DNA of 52,481 nucleotides from Paenibacillus wynnii (GTDB taxonomy: Bacteria > Bacillota > Bacilli > Paenibacillales > Paenibacillaceae). The notes under the pieces are model-generated. The model saw nothing but the letters and a program-made list of their open reading frames with translations. It ran no database searches and was not told the DNA's origin. Where the stretch lies: contig NZ_JQCR01000001.1 in the NCBI RefSeq assembly GCF_000757885.1, forward strand, positions 529,812 to 582,292. The letters run 5' to 3'. Shown one piece after another: positions 28,145 through 34,412 of this stretch (position 1 is its first letter; every line of letters starts with the position of its first letter). Position numbers and translations under genes: made by a program.

Positions 28145-28837
28145 TTATTTGTGGAGTCCACACTCCGTCTTCTCTGATCCTGCCCATCTTCCTGCACGTG
28201 GATCTTCTCCCGGCATAACTGCACGAGTACACTGCTCGCAGCCGATACTAGGGAAATTACGATCATGCAGAGGGTTATAAATCACATCATTCTCACGGAT
28301 ATATTCCCATACATCTTCTGTTGTCCAGTGAGCAATAGGATTAAATTTAACTAACCCAAATTTGTAGTCATACTCCACCTTTTTAGAATTGGCACGGGTT
28401 GGTGCTTGATCACGGCGGATTCCTGTAATCCATGCATCATATTGAGAAAGGATGCGGGTTAGTGGTTCTACCTTACGAATGGCACAGCACTGGTTTGGAT
28501 CTGTATTCCAAAGGGCTTCCCCATATGCAAGTACTTGCTCCTCTGGGGTGATTTTTGGTGAGACCCGAACAAACTCTAAGCCGTATTTCTCTGACATTAA
28601 ATCTCTGGTTTCATAAGTTTCCTTAAAGTGAAAATCCGTATCCAAGTAAAAAACATCGGTAGACGGGCTAATTTTGTGTAGCATATCGACCAGAACCACA
28701 TCTTCAGCACCGAAGCTGCAGGCAAATGTTATATTAGGGAAAGTATCAACAGCCCAGCGGATTATCTCTTCCGGGGAGGCATTCTCCAGCTCTTCAGCCT
28801 TCACTTTGATTAAAGCCTCTTTCTCCAACAAATTCAT
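28145..28837 (-). CDS. cysH: APS/PAPS reductase CysH (Fe-S type)
   Basis: A 230-residue enzyme from ATG 28837 (MNLLEKEALIKVK), preceded by GGAGGAACGACG. Motifs: ITFACSFGAEDVVLVDML (PP-loop type nucleotide binding), QCCAIRKVEPL and CEQCTRAV (paired Cys that bind a [4Fe-4S] cluster, marking an APS-type reductase), and the C-terminal KTECGLH catalytic Cys. It reduces adenylyl sulfate (or PAPS) to sulfite. First gene of the cysH-sat pair. Confidence 0.95.
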   Translation of the reverse strand: MNLLEKEALIKVKAEELENASPEEIIRWAVDTFPNITFACSFGAEDVVLVDMLHKISPSTDVFYLDTDFHFKETYETRDLMSEKYGLEFVRVSPKITPEEQVLAYGEALWNTDPNQCCAIRKVEPLTRILSQYDAWITGIRRDQAPTRANSKKVEYDYKFGLVKFNPIAHWTTEDVWEYIRENDVIYNPLHDRNFPSIGCEQCTRAVMPGEDPRAGRWAGSEKTECGLHK

Positions 28838-28900
28838 CGTCGTTCCTCCATCCATGATTGTGTTTCTTTAATTCCAACTAATTTTATATGAATTATATTT

Positions 28901-28929
28901 AGTATATAGTTTTCATGGAGGATGGTCAA
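28901..28929 (-). promoter_or_regulatory. Promoter of cysH-sat
   Basis: Minus-strand TTGACC (28924-28929), 17-base spacer, TATACT (28901-28906). Downstream, TTAGTTGGAATTAAA shows GGAATT as found in CymR-type sulfur-regulator sites of Bacillota, but the match is partial. Confidence 0.6.
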
Positions 28930-28961
28930 TGATATTAGTGCTTTGATAACCTTTACAATTT

Positions 28962-28992
28962 AAAAAACCCTTTCCATTATGGAAAGGTTTTT
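28962..28992. terminator. Terminator-like hairpin upstream of cysH
   Basis: Stem CCTTTCC / GGAAAGG (28969-28975 with 28981-28987) flanked by A and T tracts on both sides. It follows the CotF-like remnant. Confidence 0.6.
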
Positions 28993-29059
28993 CTGAAACC
29001 ACTATATTTACTGAACATTTGGCAATGATAACGCCTTATCTGCACTTTGAAAATCGATT

Positions 29060-29218
29060 TCAATTTTGTTGTGCAGGATCATACGCACTATAAAATCCTT
29101 TATTGCTCATGTAGTTGAATAAACGTTCTTGTAGAACCACAGCTTTACTGGATTGGGTACTTAATATATTACGTACTTCAGGAGTTGCGAACTCGGAGCT
29201 ATATTTTAGAAAATAAAT
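29060..29218 (-). pseudogene. Remnant of a CotF-like spore coat protein (C-terminal part)
   Basis: Minus-strand frame ending at 29060 reads SSEFATPEVRNILSTQ, then SSKAVVLQERLFNYMSNKGFYSAYDPAQQ. This is the pattern of the C-terminal half of CotF-type coat proteins (TPEVR...L......HE.L..YM..KG.Y.AYDP). No start codon precedes it; the frame runs into the rpsI terminator. I read it as a gene whose front half has been lost. Not an active gene as it stands. Confidence 0.45.
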
Positions 29219-29247
29219 AAGCCCTTGACCATAAAGGCCAAGGGCTT
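29219..29247 (-). terminator. rpsI transcription terminator
   Basis: Stem AAGCCCTTG(G)CC / GG(T)CAAGGGCTT just after the rpsI 3' end, followed by TATTTATTTT on the minus strand. It stays on the host side of the integration site. Confidence 0.8.
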
Positions 29248-29271
29248 AATTTCCTTGATAAACAAGGGATA

Positions 29272-29331
29272 TTAACGTTTCGAGAACTGAGGAGCACGAC
29301 GTGCTGCTTTCAGACCGTATTTCTTACGTTC
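29272..29331 (-). pseudogene. rpsI: 3' stub of rpsI and attachment site of the right prophage
   Basis: Twenty codons read ERKKYGLKAARRAPQFSKR-stop, the invariant C-terminus of ribosomal protein S9. Directly upstream in frame comes TAA, and the sequence then changes to phage-like DNA. So the host gene has been cut by integration near 29331. The 60 bases are the likely att core. The intact rpsI must be rebuilt by a phage-borne copy of this end at the other junction, beyond the right edge of the window. The neighbouring order rpsI-cwlD-salA-gerD in other Bacillales supports this reading. Confidence 0.82.
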
Positions 29332-29456
29332 TTAAATAATGATTTACGATTTGTTCAGATTACTATATATAATAGGAAGTTTTTATTTTAAGATTCGGAT
29401 TATTTCCGATATGTTCAGTTATAAATATGGTCAAAATATGGTCGCGATTTATTTCA
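29332..29456. other. Attachment-proximal phage DNA
   Basis: No gene. It holds a direct repeat of AATATGGTC at about 29424-29443 and two GTTCAG copies, possible arm-type sites for integrase/excisionase. Not proven. Confidence 0.3.
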
Positions 29457-29807
29457 CTAAAATCTTTTTGCGACCATAACTCTTTCCCAAACTGCCAAGT
29501 AGAATATCGCTCTGTTATCTCGAACCCAAGGGTTGGAAAATTGCTTGGTCGGTTCTCCGAAGATCGGTTCTAATAGATTGAGTACACTTGCATTTGGCAA
29601 TAGATCAAAGTCCACTACAGAGACAGCAAGTGCACCCTTCTGATACATGTTAAATGATACACAATAACTAATATTAGTACTCTCATCTACAAAATTGTAT
29701 TGTTTAGATTTATCCATAGCTTTTCTTATTGTCTTCAAAAGTGTCTTTTCTACACTTCTGGAGATAGGCACAAACTTTGCAGGTACTGTCATTAAATCAA
29801 GATTCAT
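29457..29807 (-). CDS. SOS-coexpressed small phage protein, function unknown
   Basis: A 116-residue protein (MNLDLMTVPAKFVPISRSVEK...; ends ...FYLAVWERVMVAKRF). The ATG overlaps the yolD-like stop by 4 bases, so the two are coupled and share the SOS promoter at 30.1 kb. Mixed alpha/beta with Trp and aromatic clusters (SNPWVRDNRAIFYLAVWERV). In other phages YolD-like genes often precede a Y-family polymerase; here this unrelated protein takes that slot. I do not recognise the family. Confidence 0.7.
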   Translation of the reverse strand: MNLDLMTVPAKFVPISRSVEKTLLKTIRKAMDKSKQYNFVDESTNISYCVSFNMYQKGALAVSVVDFDLLPNASVLNLLEPIFGEPTKQFSNPWVRDNRAIFYLAVWERVMVAKRF

Positions 29808-30076
29808 GATAGTACCTCTTCCACCTTCAATATATCTCTAAAGGGCACCTTAACAACATCATCATGTCCGCGTCTGACATGTATCTGCTGCTTATCTCCA
29901 TCAAGTTTTACGACAGTACCTTTAATAGTACCTTGTCTCCAGACAAGCAGGATCAACGGCTTATCGTTTTGTTTGGCCTCCTGGAGCCGTTCGGCAATTT
30001 CTTCCTGAGTAAATTCATCAAGCTTTGGACGATCATTTGTTTTACTTTTTGCTGATGGTTTTGGTATAGCTGTCAT
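29804..30076 (-). CDS. YolD-like protein
   Basis: A 90-residue protein. IAERLQEAKQNDKPLILLVWRQGTIKGTVVKLDGDKQQIHVRRGHDDVVKVPFRDILKVEE fits the YolD-like family, found beside UvrX/DinB-type polymerases and in SOS regulons of Bacillota. RBS AAGGGGTGATG before ATG. Controlled by two LexA-like boxes (see 30092-30138). Confidence 0.78.
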   Translation of the reverse strand: MTAIPKPSAKSKTNDRPKLDEFTQEEIAERLQEAKQNDKPLILLVWRQGTIKGTVVKLDGDKQQIHVRRGHDDVVKVPFRDILKVEEVLS

Positions 30077-30091
30077 AACGCATCACCCCTT

Positions 30092-30138
30092 CGAACATTC
30101 GTTCCTATATTATACACGAATAAATGTTCGCATTACAA
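30092..30138 (-). promoter_or_regulatory. SOS (LexA/DinR) controlled promoter
   Basis: Minus-strand TTGTAA (30133-30138), 18-base spacer, TATAAT (30109-30114). A box CGAACATTCGTTCC (30092-30105) lies just downstream of the -10, and CGAATAAATGTTCG (30117-30130) fills the spacer. Both fit CGAAC-N4-GTTCG (one mismatch each at most), so LexA should block this promoter until DNA damage. Confidence 0.75.
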
Positions 30139-30198
30139 TAGTCTGAAGGAAATAATATGAAACTAGCAAGGTAAGGAAACTTTTCCTGAACAAACAAA

Positions 30199-30231
30199 AG
30201 AGCCGTCCAGGTTTATTCCTGTGGCGGCTCT
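30199..30231 (-). terminator. Terminator overlapping the small XRE gene stop
   Basis: Minus-strand stem AGAGCCG / CGGCTCT followed by TTTGTTTG. The hairpin starts inside the last codons of the gene. Confidence 0.75.
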
Positions 30232-30434
30232 GCTACGTATTCAATCAATTCTGATATGTCTTCCAAACTCAACGCAATCATGATCTTGTTCAGATTCTCA
30301 ATCGACCAATGTTTTGATTTGTTATTGACCATATCATTCACTGTATTCCATCGAATATCGGCTAACTCACTAAGTTGCTTCGTGTTAATCCGTCTCTCAA
30401 ACATCAGTTTTTCGAGTTTCAGCTTATATCCCAT
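30213..30434 (-). CDS. Small XRE/Cro-like regulator
   Basis: A 73-residue single-domain helix-turn-helix protein (MGYKLKLEKLMFERRINTKQLSELADIRWNTVNDMVNNKSKHWSIENLNKIMIAL), similar to Cro/YozG-type short XRE proteins. It is divergent from the plus-strand micropeptide operon, with GTTG/CAAC operator half-sites between. Probably the repressor of that switch. RBS GGGTGAT before ATG. Confidence 0.85.
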   Translation of the reverse strand: MGYKLKLEKLMFERRINTKQLSELADIRWNTVNDMVNNKSKHWSIENLNKIMIALSLEDISELIEYVAEPPQE

Positions 30435-30467
30435 TTCATCACCCTTATATAATATACATCATTTTTC

Positions 30468-30539
30468 GTTGCTTATACAACAATTTTAGTTGTCTATTCA
30501 TCTAAATTAGTTGACATTCAACTATATTCGTTGTATAAT
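30468..30539. promoter_or_regulatory. Divergent promoter/operator with phased GTTG half-sites
   Basis: Plus-strand promoter TTGACA (30511-30516), 17-base spacer, TATAAT (30534-30539): a perfect consensus. A minus-strand promoter TTGTAT/TATATT overlaps the other end. GTTG or CAAC occurs at 30468, 30478, 30489, 30510, 30519 and 30530, alternating in orientation at steps of 10, 11, 21, 9 and 11 bases. These half-sites would all sit on one face of the helix, as for a cooperative dimeric repressor. Confidence 0.6.
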
Positions 30540-30565
30540 AAAGAAGTAGAGAGGAGGTGAACGCA

Positions 30566-30685
30566 TTGGATAAAACGAGAAAAGAAAGGCGTAAAGAGTA
30601 TCAGGTTGAAACAATCAAGACTGTGACTGCAATCATCGTCTTGATTAACTCGATACTCACCCTCATCGTCCTGCTCACCAAGTAG
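30566..30685 (+). CDS. 39-aa single-TM micropeptide
   Basis: TTG start at 30566 with GAGGAGGTG 8 bases upstream. Basic N-terminus (MDKTRKERRKEYQVE), then one membrane helix (TVTAIIVLINSILTLIVLLTK). Form and size resemble small membrane toxins of type I toxin-antitoxin systems and holin-like peptides, but the sequence is not one I can name. It is driven by the consensus promoter at 30511-30539. An imperfect hairpin follows directly. Confidence 0.6.
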   Translation: MDKTRKERRKEYQVETIKTVTAIIVLINSILTLIVLLTK

Positions 30686-30690
30686 GAAAA

Positions 30691-30728
30691 CCCAAAACCT
30701 CGGCCCCGAAAGGGGCTAAGGCGTTGGG
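30691..30728 (+). other. Imperfect hairpin after the first micropeptide
   Basis: Three helical parts: CCCAA/TTGGG, CCT/AGG and GCCCC-GAAA-GGGGC with a GNRA tetraloop. There is no T run, so it is not a classic terminator. It could be an mRNA 3' stabiliser, attenuator or antisense target. Confidence 0.45.
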
Positions 30729-30789
30729 GATGAAATACAAGGGGCGCCTTTCCTCTCGATTATAACACAACGATAAGGAGCGATGAAAC

Positions 30790-30882
30790 GTGACCGTCAA
30801 ACAAAAAATCACCTCGGTTATGACCTATGCCGCCCTAACAATAAGTATTGCGAATATCATCATCCTAATGGTGAAATGGTAA
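30790..30882 (+). CDS. 30-aa single-TM micropeptide
   Basis: GTG start at 30790, 9 bases after AAGGAG, ends at TAA 30880-30882. Almost the whole peptide is a membrane helix (MTYAALTISIANIIILMV) with basic residues at both ends (MTVKQK and KW). An overlapping ATG frame at 30783 uses the same region in another phase, but its ATG is only 2 bases from the AAGGAG. I prefer the GTG frame as translated here. Its stop overlaps the next start (TAATG). Confidence 0.55.
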   Translation: MTVKQKITSVMTYAALTISIANIIILMVKW

Positions 30883-31124
30883 TGCTGCCCGCTCACCTGC
30901 GGCTGGCTGAGTTATATCACACTCAGTCAGCTGGTCCACTTACTTTGGAACATGCCGTTGAACTCCAGCAATGCTTACAGATCAACGCCCGGTACTGCTC
31001 GGACACCCTGGAGTTGCGGCAGCTCTCCAATCTGGCCACAGCCACACAAGATATCGGATGGCTGAGTGAACTCCGGATCCGTGAAAAAGCCCTGCGGCTG
31101 ACCGGGAGGGCACCAACATTATGA
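30882..31124 (+). CDS. Small soluble protein of the micropeptide operon, unknown
   Basis: An 80-residue protein from ATG 30882 (MLPAHLRLAELYHTQSAGPLTLEHAVELQQCLQIN), coupled to the micropeptide by TAATG. The frame can be extended back to 30783, giving 113 residues, but that ATG sits too close to the ribosome binding site. Helical, rich in Leu and Ala, with LSELRIREKALRLTGRA at the end. No recognised domain. Confidence 0.6.
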   Translation: MLPAHLRLAELYHTQSAGPLTLEHAVELQQCLQINARYCSDTLELRQLSNLATATQDIGWLSELRIREKALRLTGRAPTL

Positions 31125-31348
31125 AGTGGGATGAGTTGAAGCCGGGGTTGCCTGTGCGAATCACCGCTGGTTATCATGCAGGCAAAACTGGCAAGGTACT
31201 GGCCGTTGGAACGTTTGAAGGTGGGCCCTATCGAATTGGAGCCCTGGTAGATATTTTGGAGCCACTGCTGGTGATCGTGGGGCCTGAAGCGCTGGAGGAA
31301 TTGCCGGAATATCCCCTGCTACCTGGATGGGAAGAGTTTGAGGTATAA
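31121..31348 (+). CDS. 75-aa KOW/SH3-like protein
   Basis: A 75-residue protein. MKWDELKPGLPVRITAGYHAGKTGKVLAVG resembles a KOW-type beta motif as in ribosomal or NusG proteins; the remainder is hydrophobic/acidic. The ATG overlaps the preceding stop by 4 bases (ATGA). Last gene of the plus-strand operon. Confidence 0.6.
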   Translation: MKWDELKPGLPVRITAGYHAGKTGKVLAVGTFEGGPYRIGALVDILEPLLVIVGPEALEELPEYPLLPGWEEFEV

Positions 31349-31354
31349 ATGACA

Positions 31355-31393
31355 AAATACCCCGCCGACCAATTTAAGGTTGACGGGGTATTT
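31355..31393 (+). terminator. Terminator of the micropeptide operon
   Basis: 10-bp stem AAATACCCCG / CGGGGTATTT (31355-31364 with 31384-31393), immediately after the 75-aa gene. Confidence 0.75.
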
Positions 31394-31560
31394 GCTGATG
31401 CTTTCGGACTGCACGTTCGGTGCTTCCGTTTCGTGTAAGAGAATAATATCATGATTGGGACATTCTGTAAATGACCCATTGGCCTATATTCACTCAATTG
31501 GGACACTATGTATATGAACTCAATAACAATTGTTAAGGATAATTTGCCCTAACATAAATA

Positions 31561-31582
31561 TACCTCGCTGAGCGGCGAGGTA
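31561..31582 (-). terminator. Hairpin at the end of the three-gene cargo operon
   Basis: 8-bp stem TACCTCGC / GCGAGGTA, weak T-rich tail on the minus strand. Confidence 0.5.
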
Positions 31583-31598
31583 TCAGGATTTCAAATAC

Positions 31599-32063
31599 TT
31601 ATTTCGGTGCTTCCGGCGGTTTCTCTGGTTTATCTCTTTCAACGTTATATTCTTCATTTATTTGATCGTATTGCGCCTTGAATTTCTTATACTCATCTAA
31701 AGATGGTTCACTATTTCCGTGTAAATATAAGAGTATGTCTTTAAGGAGAACTATTAATTTACTGACATTTCTTTTTTCTTGCGAAGATCGCTCATGATAA
31801 TTCACAAATGCATCCCAGGTATTCAAACCGGTCAGTATTGCACTAAGTAGTATTGCTGAATACTTTCCAAAATCACCCAAGAAACTCCATCCAAGAACTA
31901 CCGCAATAAGTGAAGTAAGTACAATAATTATAATTTTGAGTTTTGTTGATTTGTTATTAAGCTCTTCGCCTGATTTGGAACCTTCTTCAATTTCAATTGT
32001 AATAAACTCTGCTAGAGCACTTAATTTTTCCGCAACTTCCTTATTTTGATTGTTCTCGCTCAA
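31599..32063 (-). CDS. SLATT-like two-TM protein
   Basis: A 154-residue protein with TTG start at 32063. Residues about 43-62 (LKIIIIVLTSLIAVVLGWSF) and 69-88 (SAILLSAILTGLNTWDAF) are two membrane helices, followed by a helical region with NYHERSSQEKRNVSKLIVLLKDILLYL and an acidic, Pro-rich C-terminus. That layout (two TM, then W/R-rich helix) is the hallmark of SLATT-type pore-forming effector domains of nucleotide-signalling conflict systems. No nucleotide cyclase or SLOG gene is visible beside it. The call is by pattern only. Confidence 0.55.
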   Translation of the reverse strand: MSENNQNKEVAEKLSALAEFITIEIEEGSKSGEELNNKSTKLKIIIIVLTSLIAVVLGWSFLGDFGKYSAILLSAILTGLNTWDAFVNYHERSSQEKRNVSKLIVLLKDILLYLHGNSEPSLDEYKKFKAQYDQINEEYNVERDKPEKPPEAPK

Positions 32064-32073
32064 TTAACACCTA

Positions 32074-32727
32074 CTATCTACGTAAATAACGTGTACAATT
32101 TTGAATAATTTTAGCTGTTCTTTCTGAATGAGAAGGAGTAGTTTGATTAGCTTTAACGAATGCTTTTAAATGAGTACTGGTGGTATCCCCTTCATCGTCA
32201 AGCAAATTCAGTGATGAAGGGGATTTTGACTTTAGCGCGTTTGGCAATCCCTTTATTGCCTGAAGAGTAGAGTTAGGATCTTGAATCGTCCTAACTTTGG
32301 ATTCATTTGAATAAGAAAATAAAGAATAATCAATAAGAAAGTAAATTTTAATAAAAGGGATAATATCAGGTAGAAGATATTCTTTTCCACATTCTTCACA
32401 TATTAATGCTTCATCACTTTCCTCATCAATATCCTCCAACAAGGTAGGATCAATGAAAATCCTAGTAGAGATGCAAGATGGATATGAACATTCAAAAAAA
32501 TAAACTATATTTAATATATCTCCTGACTGTTCAAAACATGAAAAGACCCTAAGTGACTCCTCTAAAGTTACTTTATTATTATGCGAAAATTCATAAGGAC
32601 TTAGGTAAGCAGTTCGATTCTTCACTCTTTCAGAAATGAAATCAGAAAAAATTCTTACCATACCTATATCAAATATTTTATTATATTCAGAATCATTGTA
32701 AATTTGCATTAATTTGCTGTAAAACAT
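32074..32727 (-). CDS. 217-aa protein with zinc-ribbon-like motif, unknown
   Basis: Overlaps the upstream gene by 35 bases and begins MFYSKLMQIYND; its ribosome binding site lies inside the upstream gene's RRGD codons. The middle contains FFECSYPSCISTRIF and ALICEECGKEYLLPDI, two Cys pairs that could bind zinc. The C-terminal 60 residues (SLNLLDDEGDTTSTHLKAFVKANQTTPSHSERTAKIIQN) form a separate helical part, as seen in effector-associated partner proteins. No family recognised. Confidence 0.6.
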   Translation of the reverse strand: MFYSKLMQIYNDSEYNKIFDIGMVRIFSDFISERVKNRTAYLSPYEFSHNNKVTLEESLRVFSCFEQSGDILNIVYFFECSYPSCISTRIFIDPTLLEDIDEESDEALICEECGKEYLLPDIIPFIKIYFLIDYSLFSYSNESKVRTIQDPNSTLQAIKGLPNALKSKSPSSLNLLDDEGDTTSTHLKAFVKANQTTPSHSERTAKIIQNCTRYLRR

Positions 32728-33880
32728 AGCGCTCTTTATCCCCCCTCCTAAAGGTCGTATTTCTATAATAATTAAGAATTATGGAATCATTTCTAGATTC
32801 CATTCTAACTAGAATAGAGTCGGGCTCCCCATTCTTGAGCCAAGGAAGGTACCAACTAAATCCCGCCTCGTAAAGTTCTCTCTCTTTAAAGATCAACTCT
32901 TTAAGATGCCAATAAATTTTGGAGCCATATATAGGGCCAGAGTCATCGGTTCTAGAGGATGCCCTAGTTGTTAAGCCTTCTCTAAACACAAATCGAAAAA
33001 TCCAACCTTTTTCAAAAACCGATCCTCTTATTTTTGTGCTTATTTCTTGATACAGCACAGCTTTAATTTGTTGTATGTAATCACCTGTTATTGTTCTAAG
33101 TCTCATTGTTGTTAGAAACTCTTTAATTTTATCTTCGGTTTCCGGTGGTGTGTGAGCATTTAGAATTTGTTCGGCTTCAAGACTCAACTCTTCAAAAAGA
33201 TTGAAAATACACTTTCTAGCAGCAGTTTCGTTTAATGAGTTAATATTAATGCGAAGAGGTTCAAAAAGTAATCCTGAAACAGAGGTTGCACAAAGTAAAT
33301 TTTTCAATTCAGAAATTATGGCAAGTGGCTCTTTTGAAATTCTCTCAAGTTGGGATAAGTTAAACCTAAATGATACTAAATTATGTAACAAATCAATATA
33401 TATTCCTGCATAGACATCCTGCTCTTCAAATTTCCTCGTTCGGATAGTGTCAATCTTTAATAACATTTTAATCCCAATTAAATGATTGTCCTCAGTATCT
33501 AATCTCAATGTTAATAAAGAACTGCCCGATTCTTCCGTTAATAACTTATCCCAATTTAATGAGCTGTTCTCGTTAAAAAATTGAGTAATTACATCAGTTG
33601 GAGTATTAAAATCATGGACGAACTCGCTCAGCCGATATACAAAATGATAGTTCATGTTGGAGTAATACAAATTTTCAAAGAGGAACTCGTCTACTACTCT
33701 GGGTGTTAAATTTCCGGTTACAAGTTCCTCGGTCATAATTTTATGAATCATTCTATAACGTGCTGCCGATGTTTTCCCCTCTTCACCAGCACGTTTATTA
33801 TAATTGGGAATATCGTGTGACTTGAATAAATTATAGTATTGATACTGATAAAGGTTTTGCAACATTGGTATTGTTATCAA
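32693..33880 (-). CDS. 395-aa protein, first gene of the cargo operon, unknown
   Basis: TTG start at 33880 with GGGGG 8 bases upstream. Largely alpha-helical: YNKRAGEEGKTSAARYRMIHKIMTEEL, NLYYSNMNYHFVYRLSEFVHDF, and a C-terminal beta-rich part (ESRNDSIILNYYRNTTFRRGDKERYVLQQI). No nuclease, NTPase or transmembrane motif that I can name. AT-rich compared with the phage structural genes, which suggests separate acquisition. It lies after a LexA box (34049-34062). Confidence 0.65.
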   Translation of the reverse strand: MITIPMLQNLYQYQYYNLFKSHDIPNYNKRAGEEGKTSAARYRMIHKIMTEELVTGNLTPRVVDEFLFENLYYSNMNYHFVYRLSEFVHDFNTPTDVITQFFNENSSLNWDKLLTEESGSSLLTLRLDTEDNHLIGIKMLLKIDTIRTRKFEEQDVYAGIYIDLLHNLVSFRFNLSQLERISKEPLAIISELKNLLCATSVSGLLFEPLRININSLNETAARKCIFNLFEELSLEAEQILNAHTPPETEDKIKEFLTTMRLRTITGDYIQQIKAVLYQEISTKIRGSVFEKGWIFRFVFREGLTTRASSRTDDSGPIYGSKIYWHLKELIFKERELYEAGFSWYLPWLKNGEPDSILVRMESRNDSIILNYYRNTTFRRGDKERYVLQQINANLQ

Positions 33881-34048
33881 TTATTTAACCCCCGGCTTCT
33901 ACAAATATTACCATAATAATCTCTTATTATAGGAGATTTGACAACCGGAACGTCTATTCCTAACTTATAGTCTGAAAATAATTTCATTCGTCAATAAGTT
34001 TATTATCTTCGCCTTCAATACAAATAATTGATTTATACACAGTATATA

Positions 34049-34062
34049 CGAACATACGTTCC
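34049..34062. promoter_or_regulatory. LexA (SOS) box upstream of the cargo operon
   Basis: CGAACATACGTTCC: CGAAC-N4-GTTC, a very good DinR/LexA match. On the minus strand GTGTATAAAT follows as possible -10. A 23-codon frame (MFVYTVYKSIICIEGE...) begins inside the box, ending at 33984, without a ribosome binding site. A further TTGTCA-17-GATTAT lies closer to the operon. Confidence 0.65.
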
Positions 34063-34076
34063 TTTTCAATATATTA

Positions 34077-34098
34077 CCCACCAACCGAAGCTGGTGGG
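34077..34098 (-). terminator. Terminator of the lysis genes
   Basis: 7-bp stem CCCACCA / TGGTGGG with short loop, after the holin gene. Confidence 0.7.
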
Positions 34099-34121
34099 CG
34101 AATTCGAAAGCGTTTGGAGAT

Positions 34122-34400
34122 CTACTCTTTAGTCTTACCATCACGCTTATTAAAAGCCAGTTCAAAGAGCCCTGTCGCTGACAGCCCTGCAAGTCCACCA
34201 GCCCATAATCGCAACGTCAAGTCCAAATCTGTGAATGCATAGGATATTGCCCCCACAAACAAGCCCACCACAAGCCCCACCAAGGGTAGTAGATTCTTGG
34301 GAATATTAACAGTCGTCTTTACCACTTGAACTAGCGCCAGTACGAACACAGCGAGCACAGAGGCGAATGAGAGCACATTGTTTAAAACTTCGTTATTCAT
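34122..34400 (-). CDS. Holin, A118 (Hol118) type
   Basis: A 92-residue membrane protein with three hydrophobic segments (ASVLAVFVLALVQVVK; LLPLVGLVVGLFVGAISYAF; LWAGGLAGLSATGLFELAF) and a basic/acidic C-tail. The PxxLLPLVGLVVG and WAGGLAGLSATGLFE segments match the Listeria A118 holin group. It forms the membrane lesion that releases the endolysin. Directly downstream of the amidase gene. Confidence 0.85.
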   Translation of the reverse strand: MNNEVLNNVLSFASVLAVFVLALVQVVKTTVNIPKNLLPLVGLVVGLFVGAISYAFTDLDLTLRLWAGGLAGLSATGLFELAFNKRDGKTKE

Positions 34401-34412
34401 TAATAATTCCTC

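Noticed and set aside
29332..34062. Search for an integrase between the att site and the lysis genes
   Set aside because: No recombinase motif in any frame; the integrase is probably at the other end, outside the window.
33965..34198. 77-codon minus-strand frame between holin and cargo operon
   Set aside because: It overlaps the holin gene out of frame, crosses the terminator at 34077-34098 and the LexA box, and has no ribosome binding site.
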